A DNA stretch of 37,500 nucleotides from Prorocentrum cordatum (lineage: Eukaryota > Sar > Dinophyceae > Prorocentrales > Prorocentraceae), in the NCBI GenBank assembly GCA_963575745.1, contig CAUYUJ010021180.1, positions 1 through 37,500 on the forward strand, in the 5' to 3' direction. A program made the translations under genes and the position numbers. Below, piece by piece: positions 1-9,629 of the stretch. Numbering within the stretch: the first letter of the stretch is position 1; the number at the start of each line of letters is the position of its first letter. The notes under the pieces are model-generated. The model searched no databases. It was not told where the DNA came from and was given only the letters and a program-made list of their open reading frames with translations.

Positions 1-118
1 TTCGTACCCTGCTGAAAGCTGGCGGCGCGCACGCGGGGGCAGGGGGGGGACCCCTGGATGCCGCCCGACCCCCCAATGGGCCGCCAACATGGCCCCAAGG
101 AACACTGCAACGAGTGGT

Positions 119-190
119 GGATTGCAAAAAAAACCCAGGATTGCAAAACAACCCAGGGTTTTTTTGCAATCCAGGGTTTTTTTGCAATCC
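119..190. repeat. Long imperfect hairpin of GGATTGCAAAA units
   Basis: The left arm (119-155) and right arm (156-190) are reverse complements with about 33 of 36 positions paired and almost no loop. Each arm is itself a duplicated unit, GGATTGCAAAA followed by CCCAG. It could be a small foldback element or a perfect stem in RNA. The surrounding bases 1-118 and 191-740 show no gene or repeat that I can support. Confidence 0.8.
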
Positions 191-740
191 TTCGTGCAAG
201 ACCATCCTCTGGGCACGATCCCGAACACCCACCGATGTTCTGCAGCACCTGCGGGCAAACCTCCCCCGGGAGGCCCGCAGTGCCCCCCGCTCTGCGGGCT
301 CAATCGCCCGAGCGGGCTCTCGCGCGCCATGGGGGCAGGGGGAGGGGGAAGGCTCCGCAGAAGGGGGCCGCTTCCTGGAGGGCGCCGGCCCTACGTCCGC
401 AGTCGAGGCCCGCGCCTTCGAAGAAGCAGCCTCCTCTCGGGGAGACGCAAGACTCGGGTACGGGGGACTCGGGATGGCCTGACGGGGCCATGATGAGAAT
501 GACGAGGCCCAGTCTGAAATTGAACGCGAGCTCCCGCTGCAAACACCACACGAAAACGGGACCGTCAAAATCCAGGATGCGCTCGTCACACAAAACGTCG
601 GCAAGCCCGAGCTCCAGCTTACTCGAGTCTTACGTTCCCCCGGTCCTCCTGAGAAGCCATGCCCCTCCCCCGTGACCCCCTCTGCGCGTGGCCGCCGAAG
701 GTCCAGAGGAGGAGGGCTTCTGCCGACGCGGCTAGCACCC

Positions 741-842
741 CCAGAGCAGGAGGAGGAGGAGGAGGAGGAGGAGGAGGAGCAGGAGGAGCAGGAGGAGGAG
801 GAGGAGGAGGAGGCGGAGGCGGAGGCGGAGGCGGAGGCGGTG
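741..842. repeat. (GGA)n / (GGCGGA)n microsatellite
   Basis: GGA triplets grade into GGCGGA hexamers. The long Glu/Gly/Pro-type frames that cross it on both strands are a by-product of a stop-free triplet repeat. Bases 860-1150 show nothing else I can support. Confidence 0.9.
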
Positions 843-1159
843 GAGCCGACCACGCTCGCCAGGGGAACCGGCGGCGAGGCCTGCCCAGAAACGGCGCCAC
901 CCCACGCGCCGATGTTTGTTGGAATCGGCCCTCACGCGTCGCTCCTCGCGGTAGGTCGGGCATGTCCCCCTTATCAAAAACAATCGAAAAATCGTCCACC
1001 CTTTATTCTTGGACTCGTTTCAAGAATTCCTCCTTTAGAGGGACACGCCCGACTGAATCCTCGCGAGCTCGGGGCAACAAGGCTGAGGAGACGACGGCCA
1101 AGCTTCTGTTGTTCCCATCCTACTTAAGGGCCACATCCCAAAAATGATTTCGAGCACCC

Positions 1160-1216
1160 AGAAAAGTGTCTAAAGAGTGTCGAAACAGTGTCGAAACAGT
1201 GTCGGGCGAGTGTCTC
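1160..1216. repeat. Short GTGTCGAAACA tandem repeat
   Basis: Four to five degenerate copies of a roughly 13-bp unit (AGTGTCGAAACAG and variants) lie in tandem. No coding signal accompanies them. Confidence 0.6.
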
Positions 1217-1491
1217 TCAGGGCCAGACACGTGAAAGCCCTTGAGTTTCGGTACTTTTTTGGGCGTTCGAAATTCTTCCTGGTGGTCAAGGCTAAAATGG
1301 GTTGGAGCATCATAAGGCCAAGCAAGGGGGGGGGGGGGGCGAAACGGCTTCGGACGCCCCAGGCCCACTCTCACCCCAGGTGGGGGCTCTCAGACCCACA
1401 CCGGTGGAAAGCACGCACCTCCCCGCCTATGTAGAGGCCTCCCACATGGGGTCGGAGCAGATGGAGTCGGAGGTTCGCGCCGCATCACCGG

Positions 1492-1645
1492 CACATCGGC
1501 GATGCATCGGCGCTGTAACGGCGATGCACCGGCGATGCATCGTCGACGTCGGCGATGCCTCGGCGACGCAGGCGTGAAGAACATCGGGCTCCGCATCGAG
1601 CCGCATCGCCGATGCATGGCCGATGCATCGGCGATGCGGCGCGAT
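1492..1645. repeat. Degenerate GGCGATGCATC repeat
   Basis: Repeated ATCGGCGATGCATCGGCG-type units occur about ten times, many around the palindrome GATGCATC. Similar units recur around 1880-1990. Interspersed low-complexity sequence to about 2060 carries no gene I recognise. Confidence 0.65.
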
Positions 1646-2082
1646 CCTCCGACCCCATCTGCTCCGACCCCATCCAGGAGGCCTAGACTATGGCCATCAT
1701 CGGAGGGGCCCCCGACATGCAGCCATAAACAGGGGGTGGACAGAACCCTCTTTTCAAAAACGCGGTTTCATGAAGGTCCAGACCTGGCGGGCGCAAGCCT
1801 GGAAAATGACGGCCGCGGCGCCCTCTCGAGAACCGAAAGCGGACAATTCACGAATCGACGTGTCAGGGTGAGGGTCGGAGGATCGCACCGCATCGGCGGT
1901 GCACCGGCGACGTCTGGACGGAGACATCGGGCTCGGGATCGCGCCAAATTCGCCGATTCCTCGGCGATGCGGCGCCATCCTCCGACCCCGGCCGCAGATC
2001 GGAGCGCGTCGGATTTGGTTGGCCGTGCGCACGGAAGGGTGGCGCGACGGGGGGCGGCCTTGCGCGTCTTAGAAGTTCCTCC

Positions 2083-2240
2083 TCCTCCCTCCTCCTCCCT
2101 CGTCCTCCTCCTCCCCCTCCTCCTCCTCCTCCTCCTCCTCATTCCTCCTCCTCACTCCTCCTCCCTCCTCCCTCCTCCTCCCTCCTCATCCCTCCTCCCT
2201 CCTCCTCCCTCCTCCTCCTCCCTCCCCCTCCCTCCTCCTA
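2083..2240. repeat. CCT-rich triplet tract
   Basis: CTCCTC and CCTCCCTCC units run almost uninterrupted on the plus strand. Bases 2240-2777 beyond it are GC-rich with no convincing coding signal. Confidence 0.9.
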
Positions 2241-2777
2241 GCTCCACCTCCAAGAGGCCTGATCAGATGCCCCGGGCCTTCTGGAAGGTCCCCGCCTGGC
2301 GGGCCCAAGTGCACTAAGCCTCGAACGCGCCCGCCGCGTCCATGCGAAGCGGGGGTTCATACCTCTCGGCTCCGCAGAAGGTGAAGCAGAAATCCCAGCC
2401 TCGGAGTCAAGGCGGCATGACCTTGCTAGATTCCCAACCCCTCTTCCCCCTCCTCCTCCTGCTCCTCGGCCGAGTGCCAGCCGCGACGTGGCGGACCCGT
2501 TGGCTCTCAAGGGACTGCCCTGAGCTTGGTCCGTGTCTGGCAACGCACCGCTCTGCACACCGCTGTGGTAGGCTCAGCCCGCTTCCCGCCTCGCGCAGGG
2601 CCGCCACGCCCTCGCGGCAGCCTGCGCTGCTGCGGAGCTGCCGGGCCCACCTGCTCCTCCTCTTCTTCCGCTCCGACCCAGTCCCGCTCCGCGCCCCCCT
2701 CTCGGGTGCTCCCGTGCGCACGCGCGCGCGCGCCCATCCTCGCGCCCGCCTCCACGGCTTGAGAGCGGCATGCCTTA

Positions 2778-2929
2778 CCAGCATCGAACGTGTCCCTATC
2801 CCTAAGACTGACACGCCAAAAGGCGATGACAATCCTAGGGATCCGCCCTCAAAAAATGAGGGCATCCCTGAGATTGGCATCGTGATGAGGAGGTGCCCAG
2901 CATAGGGATAGGGATCTGTTCCAGGCTGG
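2778..2929. mobile_element. MITE-like element with (CCCTAT) ends, copy 1
   Basis: The element has terminal inverted repeats of about 27 bp. The left end reads CCAGCATCGAAC, then TCCCTATCCCTA; the right end is the imperfect reverse complement, TAGGGATAGGGA then GTTCCAGGCTGG. A second copy, inverted, lies at 6374-6521 with clearly homologous interior, so this is a dispersed family. It lies immediately beyond the third proposed exon of the minus-strand gene at 2940-3700, perhaps in an intron or 3' region. No transposase is encoded, so it would be non-autonomous. Confidence 0.75.
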
Positions 2930-2939
2930 TGAACGCCCA

Positions 2940-3094
2940 AAGGAACCGAAGACGGCCTGCATGAGCCGAGCCTGCCGAGGGTCCGCGCAGCTCTCTGGGA
3001 GATCTGCGCTCGGCCCTCCTCGCTGGATCTGCGCCAGCCGCGCGCCGCGAGGGGGGCCGGCGCCGATCGAACCGAGCCGCGGGGTGCCCAACAC
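2940..3094 (-). CDS. Possible third exon of minus-strand gene (tentative)
   Basis: On the minus strand a (CCT)n tract ends in GCTGCCAACAG at 3095, a good polypyrimidine-AG acceptor, followed by an open frame beginning V-L-G-T-P-R-L-G-S and containing A-R-L-M-Q-A-V-F-G-S-F-G. Its phase 0 start matches the phase 0 donor of the preceding exon at 3295. Third-position GC bias is weaker here than in the two upstream exons, and another frame is also plausible, so the reading frame is uncertain. The 3' end is not resolved; the MITE-like element at 2778-2929 follows. Confidence 0.35.
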
Positions 3095-3107
3095 CTGTTG
3101 GCAGCAG

Positions 3108-3226
3108 GAGGAGGGAGGAGGAGGAGGAGGAGGAGGAGGAGGAGGAGGAGGAGGAGGAGGAGGAGGAGGGAGGAGGGAGGAGGAGAGGAGTGAGAGGAGG
3201 AGGAGGAGGAGGAGGAGGAGGAGGCC
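3108..3226. repeat. (GGA)n tract, probable intron filling
   Basis: GGA triplets run on the plus strand, and CCT on the minus strand. If the minus-strand gene model is right, this is the pyrimidine-rich body of an intron from 3294 to 3095. Confidence 0.85.
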
Positions 3227-3294
3227 ACGCAGCGTTCTGGCTCGAGACGCTGCGGCTTGAGAGCGCGCCGCGCCCCAGGGGCCTCGCTCGGCAC

Positions 3295-3351
3295 CAGCGT
3301 GAAGATCATCGGCATCGTCCAGCTCTGGTGCTGGTCGGCCATCATGCCCCC
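3295..3351 (-). CDS. Short exon of minus-strand gene
   Basis: A 57-bp exon on the minus strand reads G-G-M-M-A-D-Q-H-Q-S-W-T-M-P-M-I-F-T-L with third positions all G or C. Its acceptor is the AG at 3353-3352 and it ends at a GT donor (3294-3293); a GC donor after position 3283 is an alternative in the same phase. Both junctions are phase 0, so it joins in frame to the exon ending at 3548. The function is not recognised. Confidence 0.5.
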
Positions 3352-3547
3352 CTCGTGGCGAACCAACAGCACACACCCATAGCCACAGAGGGGTCGGAGA
3401 GGGCTATGGGTGCGTGTTGTCGGGTGGGGGTCCCCGCTCGAGCGGGAGCGTTCCCCAGGGTCCGACCACCCGCACCCATACCCATAGCCAGTCCTCCTCC
3501 CAACGACCTCCCTATGGGTATGTGTGTGTGTGTTGTTCGTTCGTCAC
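3352..3547 (-). repeat. 196-bp intron built of hairpins
   Basis: The proposed GT-AG intron of the minus-strand gene is packed with inverted repeats. One stem pairs 3365-3384 with 402-420 of the same kilobase (ACACACCCATAGCC against GGCTATGGGTGCGTGT). A perfect 14-bp palindrome, CCCGCTCGAGCGGG, sits at 3433-3446. A second CCCATAG stem pairs about 3468-3486 with 3512-3537. The intron is bounded by the direct repeat CGAGG on the minus strand. This is the structure expected of an intron derived from a small mobile element, though that origin is inference. Confidence 0.6.
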
Positions 3548-3699
3548 CTCGGGCATGCCCTGCTCGCCCGGGGGGGCGTCGAAGTAGACGCAGCCCTCGC
3601 GGGACCAGGTGCTGACCCGCCCGTCCCCGGCCTGCCAGTGGAGGACCTCGACGCCGCTCTCCTCGCGCATGAGGGTGCCGTTGCCTCGGGTCGCGCTCC
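3548..3699 (-). CDS. Exon of unassigned minus-strand gene
   Basis: The minus-strand frame G-N-G-T-L-M-R-E-E-S-G-V-E-V-L-H-W, continuing through W-S-R-E-G-C-V-Y-F-D-A-P-P-G to G-M-P-E, has G or C at essentially every third codon position and contains W, Y, F and M, unlike the repeat-derived frames around it. It ends in GAG followed by a GTGACG donor at 3547, phase 0, and joins in frame to 3351-3295. The 5' boundary is not fixed: acceptor AGs exist at 3701-3700 and 3686-3685. Upstream exons must lie at higher coordinates but I could not identify them. I recognise no family. Confidence 0.55.
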
Positions 3700-3849
3700 C
3701 TTTTGCTCGGGCCGGCCCCCGAGGCCCCGGCCTCGGTCCTGCCGAATCGAGACGCTCCACACCACTGGAGGTTAAATGCGGCCCGTGCTCACTGCTGCCT
3801 CGCCGTCCCTCCCTTCTCTCCATCTCAAGCCCTGCCCTCCATGCCTCCC

Positions 3850-3960
3850 CTCCCTCCCTCCCTCATGATAGCTCATCGCTCTCTCTCCGTCTGTCGATGA
3901 CTCCGTCTCTCTCTCTCTCTCTGTCTCTCTGTTTCTCTCTCCCCCACTCCCTCCACCTCC
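3850..3960. repeat. CT-rich microsatellite
   Basis: CCCTCC units pass into (CT)n/(TCTG)n. It is followed by an AT-richer stretch with TACATA/TGTGTA repeats (3970-4050). No gene seen. Confidence 0.8.
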
Positions 3961-4059
3961 CTTTGAACAGATGAGTGTACATACGTGTATGTGTATAGTT
4001 CCACATTTATAGACATCTATGTTATTCGTACATGCATACATACATATGTGTATTCATCC

Positions 4060-4471
4060 CCTCCTTCTCCTCCTCCTCCTCCTCCTGCATCTGCTCGTCT
4101 TCGTCATTCTTGTCCACGCCCCCATCCCTATCTACGCTGAAGCGCACAACTCCCCGTTGATCGAAGCTTGGTCCGCGGTCGACCCCGGCCAGCGCTCAAA
4201 GGATGGCTGATCCTGATGTTCCTCATGTTCGCTCCTCCTCCTCGTCCTCCTCTTTCTCCTCCTCCTCATCATCAGAATCAGTATCCCGCTCGTTCCCCTT
4301 ATCGTCTTTCTCCGATTCCCAATCACAGTCATCAGCAGCAACATCAGCATCATCATCAGCATCATCACCACCACCTCCTGTCACCATCAGCATGAGCAGC
4401 ATGAGCATCATCAGCATCATCAGCATCATCATCCTCAGCAGCATCATCACTAGCATCGCCATCCTCATCCG

Positions 4472-4518
<47 letters not shown>

Positions 4519-4620
4519 GCATCATCAGCATCAGCAGCATCATCACCATCTTCATCGTCCTCAGCATCATCATCAGCAACAGCAGAGGCAGCATCAGCAC
4601 CATCACCACCAGCAAGCATT
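4060..4620. repeat. CCT then ATC/CAGCATCAT triplet tracts
   Basis: (TCC)n at 4064-4090 and 4228-4270 gives way to an ATC-dominated tract at 4320-4620 that includes an almost pure ATC run at about 4470-4520. All frames are open across it (Ile/Ser/His on plus; Met/Asp on minus), which is a property of the triplet and not evidence of a gene. Bases 4620-5110 are C/T-rich with no coding signal that I trust. Confidence 0.9.
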
Positions 4621-5119
4621 ACAAATCTCATTTCTCCGCCTGGTCGTCTAACGCCCCTGTTCATGTTCATAATAGTCATCCTGCCCTCGCCAATATTCCT
4701 CATGTCCCTCGTCCTCTAAATATTATGTTCCTACCCGCAGTGTCATTCCCATTCCTCCTCATCCTCATCAATCTACTACTACTATCAATCTCCGCATCCT
4801 CCTTCGCAGCCTGTCCGCCAAAGTACCTGGTCTCGGCCCCATTCCCCTCCCAACCCGTTCGTCCTACTCCTCATACATCCTCTTACCCCTAATGCTCCGC
4901 ATCCACCTTGTCCTCCCCATGCTCATCATCACCGTCCTACCCCTTCCTCTTCCCCATCCTCCTCTTGTTCCTTATCCACCCCAGAATTCCAATTAACTTC
5001 CATCGTACCACCCCTCCTCATCAAACCACTCTCATTGTCGTCCTCTTCCTCCCTCCTCGACCCAACTCCTCCTCCGTGCTCCCCTTCTATCTCATCATAA
5101 CTACTCCTCCCCCTCCTCT

Positions 5120-5186
5120 TCCACCTCATCATCATCAGCATCGTCACCATAAGCAGCAGCAGCATCAGCATCATCATCGTCATCAA

Positions 5187-5245
<59 letters not shown>

Positions 5246-5282
5246 GCATCAGCATCAGCATCAGCATCAGCATCAGCATCAG

Positions 5283-5350
<68 letters not shown>

Positions 5351-5365
5351 CCATCAGCATCAACC
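5120..5365. repeat. CAT/CAGCAT triplet tract
   Basis: A run of about 240 bp is built of CAT triplets with an internal block of (CAGCAT) hexamers near 5243-5286. It yields poly-His, poly-Ile or poly-Met frames on one strand and poly-Asp on the other; these are not annotated as genes. Confidence 0.95.
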
Positions 5366-5872
5366 TGCATGTTCCTCCTGTATCCCCTCCTCCTCCTTCC
5401 CTTTCTCCTCCTCCATCTTCTCATCCTGCCCCCACATTTCTCTCCTCCTTCTTCTCCTCCTCGCCCTCCTCCTCCCTCCAAATCAGAATGCCTAAACCCC
5501 GGACTGCCGAGAACCCACGAGTTTCGAGCCGTCGGCCCTCTGGACTCCTTGCCCAGGACCCGCTTGGGACTGGGTGCCCATCCCCCGTGTTGTTCGACGA
5601 TCCTGAGGCTCAGGACTGGACCCCGGCACGAATGCCGAAACGTGGGCAACAGCACCGTCCTGTGTCTTCAGAGTCGCCAGAAGTCCGGGCCCTCCTTCCT
5701 TCACAGCCGACCCCCGAAGCCCCTCGTGGGGTGCGCTCCGCCCAGGACTCTGGAGCGGCGACCAGCCGCGGCGACCAGCGGCGCCCAGGCTAGGCTGAAG
5801 TCGGGCGTGTCCCCCTACAGGGGGATTTGTCGACGAAAAACAAAACATATGCAAAACATGCCCCCTAATGGT

Positions 5873-5876
<4 letters not shown>
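5366..5876. other. C/T-rich then GC-rich spacer, no gene seen
   Basis: TCC-rich sequence continues to about 5480. From there to 5876 the composition becomes balanced and GC-rich, but no frame combines length with codon bias and I see no repeat family. Confidence 0.4.
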
Positions 5877-5909
<33 letters not shown>

Positions 5910-5962
5910 TTAAAAAATACAAAACAAAAAAAACAAAACAACAAAACAAAAAAAAAAAGTCC
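5877..5962. repeat. (AT)n microsatellite and A-rich tract
   Basis: An AT dinucleotide run at 5877-5907 is followed by AAAACAAAAAAA-type sequence to about 5960. It is the most AT-rich point in the first 13 kb. Bases 5970-6370 show nothing supportable. Confidence 0.9.
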
Positions 5963-6373
5963 CCAGACTATTTTTTGACTATTTTTAAACATCCCCCCCT
6001 GCAGAGGGACAGGCCCGACTTCAGGCCAGGCGTGAAGACGTCGAGGGGCTGTCATCCGGAGCCGTGGCTCTCGGGGGCGTCCAGGAGGGGGGCGTCTTCA
6101 AGACAGGCGGGGTTCGCAGACCTCGGCGCAGGGCCCGTGCGCGGGAGAGGCGGGGGCGAAGGGGGAGGCACTGAAGGAGAAGAGCAGGGGCCCCTGAGCA
6201 CTTCACCAGCCTGGAACATGCCGTCAAAAACACGACTAAGGACGCGCGGTAAGGACGCGAGACCCTTGGAAGCCGCGGTTGGGATTTTTGGGGCGGCGGA
6301 CGACGAAAACTCAAGGACGCAAGAGCAAGGACGCAAGGGTACCCTGAGCAAAGTCGCGCGTCCTCATTAGGGT

Positions 6374-6521
6374 TTTTGACTGTATCCCTATCCCTACGCT
6401 GGGCATCTCCTCATCACGATGCCAGTCTTAGGGGTTCCCCCATTTTTTGAAGGCGCATCTTCAAGACTGTCATCGCATTTCGGCGTGTCAACCTTAGGGA
6501 TAGGGATAGGTTCGAGGCTGG
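6374..6521. mobile_element. MITE-like element with (CCCTAT) ends, copy 2 (inverted)
   Basis: This is the reverse-complement copy of 2778-2929. ATCCCTATCCCTACG at the left and TAGGGATAGGGATAGG then CGAGGCTGG at the right are the termini; the interior aligns along its length (CATCGTGATGAGGAG on the minus strand, TTTTTTGA on plus). Both copies keep the same open frame up to a stop, ending G-I-V-M-R-R-C-P-A. The left outer terminus is degraded. Confidence 0.75.
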
Positions 6522-6879
6522 AAAACATTAGGGAGATGCCGTGGCCCCGGCCATGATGCTCACACGCGCCTGTGAGACGCGCTGGGCAGCTCCCGTCCGC
6601 AAGCGCCTTCGTGGTCGCAGCGGCTGTGCCAGACCAACTGGTCGCCCCGGGTACGGGCGTGCCCGCGCCAGCGCGGCCGCAGAGACGCGCCAGCAAGTGC
6701 CAACCATTCACCGTAATCGTGCACGAATGGGCTTTGCCAAACAGGCATCGGGTGGGAGGGTGGGATGTCTGCGCAAGCATTGGCGTGGACGACTTCAAGC
6801 TCTAATAGGTGGACACGACCCCAGTCATCCCCCCCCCCCTTGGACGCCTCCGAAAGCCGCCCAAGCATGCGTCTTCAGG

Positions 6880-7072
6880 AGAGCGCAGAATCGAATCGGC
6901 AAGTCGGATCCGCGATCGACACGAGTCGGATCGGCGAAAAATCAACAGCCAAGTCAGCAGAAGCCGAACCGGCGGAACATCGGCAAGCTAGTATGGCCTA
7001 CACTGAGAAAACGAAATCCGAATCGGAATCCGAGGTCGAATCGACTCGAACTCGGAATCAATCGAATGTAAC
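6880..7072. repeat. Degenerate GAATCGGAATC / AGTCGGATC repeats
   Basis: Many near-copies of CGAATCGG and AGTCGGATC occur without a fixed period. Bases 6530-6880 before it carry no recognisable gene. Confidence 0.45.
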
Positions 7073-7095
7073 AAAACAAACAATGGCATAAACAT

Positions 7096-7240
7096 AAACT
7101 TTCGACGGTCCGGGCGGTCTTCTTGGACATGCGCAGGACCCCCCTCCCTGGCGCGCGGAGCGCGCCAGGGGCGGCGCCCGAGGCGCCGCTGGGGAGCCCA
7201 GCGCGGATCCAAACAATCCGCGCGGAGCGCCACAAATTCA
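7096..7240. mobile_element. GGCGCTCCGCGCG inverted-repeat element, copy 1
   Basis: The right end CGCGCGGAGCGCCAC and the GC-rich interior (CCCCCCTCCCTGG, then GCGCCAGGGG) match the copy at 8537-8683. The left terminal repeat is decayed. Sequence similarity to the other copy extends beyond the terminus, with GGCATAAACATAAAC on the left matching the reverse complement of the other copy's right flank. Confidence 0.6.
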
Positions 7241-7444
7241 TGTGTATAGGACGCACGAGTATATGTCCTCCTTGGAGACGTGCGTCCGACCGGAACATAT
7301 GGTATACCCATCTTGTAACAGATCCTTTTCCGAACGGTATGGCCAGAAAACGCCTGCCACGACGCATATACTATAAGATGTCTCGGTGCGCGCGTCGCAC
7401 ATGGGGGGCGACGCACACATACTACCAGTATGTGGGGGCGACGC

Positions 7445-7735
7445 CGAATGTATGCCGTTATTCCTTTTTCGGTGTAATCGAGCCGGAGGAGTCGAAGCGC
7501 GCCCTAAGACTCTAACCGACGTAACATCGACGCTAATCGACGCCAATTCGGCGCTATCGCATCGACTCCCAGACATCAATCGACGCTAATCGATGTACAG
7601 ACGGAATTGAGCCTCCCATGATTTGGCTACCGAGCGGATCCAAGAAATCCGCGTGGAGCGGCAAAAAATTACGTGTACGCCGTTGTTCTTCTTCGATGTA
7701 GTCGAGCCGGAGGAGTCGAATCGGGCAGGTGGTGA
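7445..7735. repeat. Fragments of the GGCGCTCCGCGCG family
   Basis: Two fragments share GTAATCGAGCCGGAGGAG / GTAGTCGAGCCGGAGGAG (about 7475-7500 and 7697-7720). The second also keeps the right terminus, AATCCGCGTGGAGCGGCAA, at about 7647. They appear to be partial copies of the elements at 7096 and 8537. CGACGCTAATCGACG repeats lie between them at 7518-7595. Confidence 0.5.
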
Positions 7736-7917
7736 AGGGGGGGAGGGACCTACTTGGGGGGGCAAGAAAAGGGGCCCTGCAGGGGCACTGTAGGGCCCCT
7801 CTTGGAGACAGCCTGGGCCCCAAAGGGGCCCCAAAGTGCCCCATGTAGGCTCCTGTTCTTCATCCCCCCGTGCAGGCCACCCCCCCCAGTACCACCCGCC
7901 CGATCGAGACGAGCCCT

Positions 7918-8090
7918 ACTCGGGGATCTTCTGACCCGGGTCAATCCAGACCCGGGTCAGCAGGAAACCAAAAACTGCAACGCAGGAACAAACACTGCAA
8001 CGCAGGTCTTCACAAACCCAGGTCAGCCAATGTGCGCGGCCGCCTCGCGGCCACGAGCGGCTCGATGTCCCGGGTCAGCCCAGAGGGGAT
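7918..8090. repeat. GACCCGGGTCAG and CTGCAACGCAGG repeats
   Basis: GACCCGGGTCA, a palindromic core, occurs at 7933 and 7951 with weaker copies near 8020 and 8075. ACTGCAACGCAGG is duplicated at 7974 and 7994. No gene seen in 7740-8530 that I can support; one minus-strand frame near 8390-8530 has a hydrophobic stretch but no splice or codon evidence. Confidence 0.45.
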
Positions 8091-8536
8091 CTTCGCAGGA
8101 TCCTGCAGGATCCGGTGCCCTTAAGGGGTAAACAAACCTACCTCGGTTTTGACCACCCTCGCTTCCAAGAGATACCAAGCGATACCAAACTACGGCCTGC
8201 ACTGGACAGGCCGCTGGACGAGGAGGCACGTGGTATGACTTGGTTTTGCCTGGGAGCGGAAGCGGGGTAGGTAGTTCACGCTCTCTGTGCCCTGGCGGAC
8301 CCCCGTTTGCACTGAGCCCCGTCTCGAGGCTCCCGACCTGCGATCCGCGGGGCCACCCTGGGCCGCGGCGCGTCGCCAGGGGGGAGGGCCGGGGCAGCCG
8401 GGGCCGCCGCCGCAGGTCCACTCCTTCCTGCTTCGGTCCTCGCGGCCAGGGGCGGCAGAGGAGGGCGCGCAGCCAGGACGACGAGATACCAGAGCAGGAG
8501 CTCGGCCACACTGGGAGGAACAGCTGCCTGAAGCAC

Positions 8537-8683
8537 AAACTCTTGGCGCTCCGCGCGGCTCTCTTGGATCTGCGCCGGACCCCCCTCCCTGGGGCGCGGA
8601 GCGCGCCAGGGGGCGGCGCCAGAGGCGTCGCTGGGGGGGGCCCAGCGTGGCTCCCACAAATGCGCGCGGAGCGCCAAAAGTTC
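8537..8683. mobile_element. GGCGCTCCGCGCG inverted-repeat element, copy 2
   Basis: Terminal inverted repeats of about 20 bp are seen: AACTCTTGGCGCTCCGCGCG on the left and CGCGCGGAGCGCCAAAAGTT on the right. The interior is GC-rich and includes GCGCGGAGCGCGCCAGGGG. At 147 bp with no coding capacity it fits a MITE. Confidence 0.7.
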
Positions 8684-8747
8684 ATGTTTATGGCTTGTTT
8701 TCTTCTTCGAAGGATGAAGAGGACGAGAAAGGCACATAATACAGAAA

Positions 8748-8966
8748 GAGCTCGACCAAAAGACACCTTACACAAGAAACCGAACCCTTACCCCTCCCGC
8801 AATCCAGACGCACCTGCTTTCCGAGCTGCGCCCAGCCGTGACGACGAAGGGACACCCTGAAGGCCAACTCCCTTTGTCTCCGTTCGCCCTCCCCTGATAA
8901 AGCGCTAAGCGTCCACTGCAGTAGGAGCTCGACCACAAGAAACCTTGCACAAGAAACCCAACCCTG
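8748..8966. repeat. Pair of 41-bp direct repeats
   Basis: GAGCTCGACCA, then CACAAGAAACC and AACCCT, occurs at 8748-8788 and again at 8924-8966, about 177 bp apart. Bases 8970-9640 beyond them are purine-rich (GGAATAGGGA units around 9240-9420) with no gene recognised. Confidence 0.55.
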
Positions 8967-9629
8967 AGACCATAGGACGTCCATCGACTTTGGTGTGGGA
9001 ACGTCAGGCTTTCCATCGCAAAACCATCGAAACCCAAGAAACCCAGGGCACCCTGGAGGCAAGCAGGGTGCTTCTTGGCATGGATTTCCACTGTACGGTG
9101 AGCGAACCCGTGGATGAGGAACCCAGGGTCTGAAAGTCAGTGGAGCACCAATGGAGGCTTGGCCATGGACCTTACCGCCGCTCTCATACGACTAGGAATC
9201 CTCCCGGATTCCTCAACGAACGCCCCCGACGTACAGCGAGGAAGACGAGAAAGGAATAGGGAGGAGAAGGCAGGGAAAACGGGAGGGAAGGAGAGACACG
9301 AATGTGGGACGAATGTGGGAAGCCGAAAACGATACCAAAACGACATTGAAGATGGAAGGAGGGATTGGAGATAGGGAAACGGAATAGGAGGAATAGGGAC
9401 GAGAAGGGGATAGGGAAAAAAGGAAGCGACACGCAACCACAGTCAGCCCCATCCGCCGACCCCCGCCCGCTGATTCTCTGAAGGGGTCTGTGACGAGCGG
9501 CTGGTCCCGCAGTCCCCCTGCTCACCCTCCGCAGGGGGCCGACGTCCCCAGGGGGTCGACGCGAGAGGATGGCCGCATCTCCGGGGGAGGGCAGGGAGGG
9601 GGCTGAACCAATGACGGAACCCTTGGGGG

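Noticed and set aside
3224-3245. Another spliced-leader-like match (CAGC, TTCTGGCTCGAG)
   Set aside because: Similarity is lower and it needs a gap; it lies on the opposite strand to the only gene candidate there.
5120-5365. Poly-His or poly-Asp protein
   Set aside because: Pure CAT/ATG triplet repeat, open in all frames on both strands, without flanking coding sequence.
8190-8775. Overlapping minus-strand frames with a hydrophobic segment
   Set aside because: They cross the inverted-repeat element at 8537-8683, lack consistent codon bias, and no splice pair was found.
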